Assembly: GCA_021826565.1 (NCBI GenBank)
Contig: JAKAZJ010000145.1
Span: forward strand, 1-5,922
DNA: 5,922 bases
Origin: Pseudomonadota bacterium
Lineage (GTDB): Bacteria; Pseudomonadota; Alphaproteobacteria; Acetobacterales; Acetobacteraceae
Direction: 5' to 3'
Both the position numbers and the translations under genes were made by a program. This document shows positions 5,477-5,922 of this stretch, one piece after another (position 1 is the stretch's first letter; every line of letters starts with the position of its first letter). Below the pieces are notes generated by a model. The model was given only the letters and a program-made list of their open reading frames with translations. It searched no databases and was not told the origin of the DNA.

Positions 5477-5483
5477 GCGTGGC

Positions 5484-5922
5484 ATGATTATCGATATGCA
5501 CACCCATGCCGGCCACCCGAACCGCTCCGGCCCGGTCGATCCCGCGGTTCTCGCCACGATGGGAGCCGCCCAGGTCACCGCCGTCATCTCCGCCATCGCC
5601 GACCTGCCGCTGCTGCGCCGCAACCGCGACACGCGCCGCCTGGAACTGACCCGCGAGCCGGAGCCGGGCGAGTGTCTGGCCGCCGTGGACAGCTATCTTG
5701 CGGATTTCGAGGCCACCGGCGCCCGCATCGCGCGCGAACCTGACCAGATCCGCGCCGATGATCCCGCCCTGGTCCTGGCGGTGGAGGGTTGCGATTTCCT
5801 GGACGGCGACCTCGATCGCCTGGATGCGCTGGAAGCGCGCGGCGTGCGCAGCATCCAGCTGACCCATTACCGCGTGAACGAAACCGGCGACATCCAGACC
5901 GCTCCCCCGGTCCATGGCGGCC
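5484..5922 (+). CDS. Membrane dipeptidase, peptidase family M19, N-terminal part (cut by right edge)
   Basis: From the ATG at 5484 the frame stays open for 146 codons to the window end. It begins IIDMHTHAGHP (2-12), which takes the place of the family's metal-binding DGHND motif. It continues with LVLAVEGCDFLDGD (97-109), where E101 corresponds to the bridging glutamate, and IQLTHYRVNETGD (124-136), equivalent to the LTH-x-N region. M19 enzymes are zinc hydrolases that cleave dipeptides, often with D-residues, and related amide bonds. The further metal ligands expected after about residue 170 are outside the window. There is no signal peptide, so a cytosolic enzyme is likely. The second ligand position is His (HxH) where classical members have Asp (HxD). 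The gene is 60 bases from the PEP-CTERM gene and need not be functionally linked to it. Confidence 0.8.
   Translation, partial: MIIDMHTHAGHPNRSGPVDPAVLATMGAAQVTAVISAIADLPLLRRNRDTRRLELTREPEPGECLAAVDSYLADFEATGARIAREPDQIRADDPALVLAVEGCDFLDGDLDRLDALEARGVRSIQLTHYRVNETGDIQTAPPVHGG

Noticed and set aside
5271..5915. A 214-codon open frame on the minus strand near the right edge.
   Set aside because: It is antisense to the M19 peptidase, whose motifs are clear, and has no recognisable family features.

Overview
The window is a very GC-rich bacterial chromosome segment whose codons mostly end in G or C. Three features point to an alphaproteobacterium: a plant-type (GCS2) glutamate-cysteine ligase, the rsmE-gshA pair beside a divergent ubiA, and an ETF-beta lysine methyltransferase-like gene. 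A PEP-CTERM surface protein makes Rhodospirillales, perhaps Acetobacteraceae, a reasonable guess. The taxon is inference, not something read directly from the sequence.

Left part, minus strand (1-2401): rsmE (16S rRNA m3U1498 methyltransferase) is followed by gshA (first step of glutathione synthesis). After these comes the N-terminal end of a SARP/BTAD-like transcriptional regulator that runs off the left edge. Middle, plus strand (2423-3957): ubiA (4-hydroxybenzoate polyprenyltransferase, ubiquinone pathway) starts 21 bases from the rsmE start codon in divergent orientation. It overlaps by an ATGA junction with a class I methyltransferase that closely resembles the ETF-beta lysine methyltransferases (METTL20 type). 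Both genes of this pair plausibly serve respiratory electron transfer.

The most striking structure is at 3961-4093, directly after the stop codon of the methyltransferase. It is a 133-bp near-perfect inverted-repeat element (MITE-like), flanked on both sides by the same 8 bases, GATAGACG, as expected of a target-site duplication. It carries no gene, so it would have to be mobilised in trans. It sits between the methyltransferase and ndk and should fold into a long hairpin when transcribed.

Right part, plus strand (4199-5922): a complete ndk (nucleoside diphosphate kinase) is followed by a 298-base gap. This gap ends in a sharp AT-rich island with a perfect TTGACA box and a repeated TTTATACG octamer. 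Next is a small exported protein with a C-terminal PEP-CTERM sorting signal. Last is the N-terminal 146 codons of an M19 (renal dipeptidase family) peptidase, cut by the right edge. No tRNA, rRNA, CRISPR array or complete transposase gene was seen. Apart from the inverted-repeat element and the PEP-CTERM locus, the window is mostly housekeeping genes.
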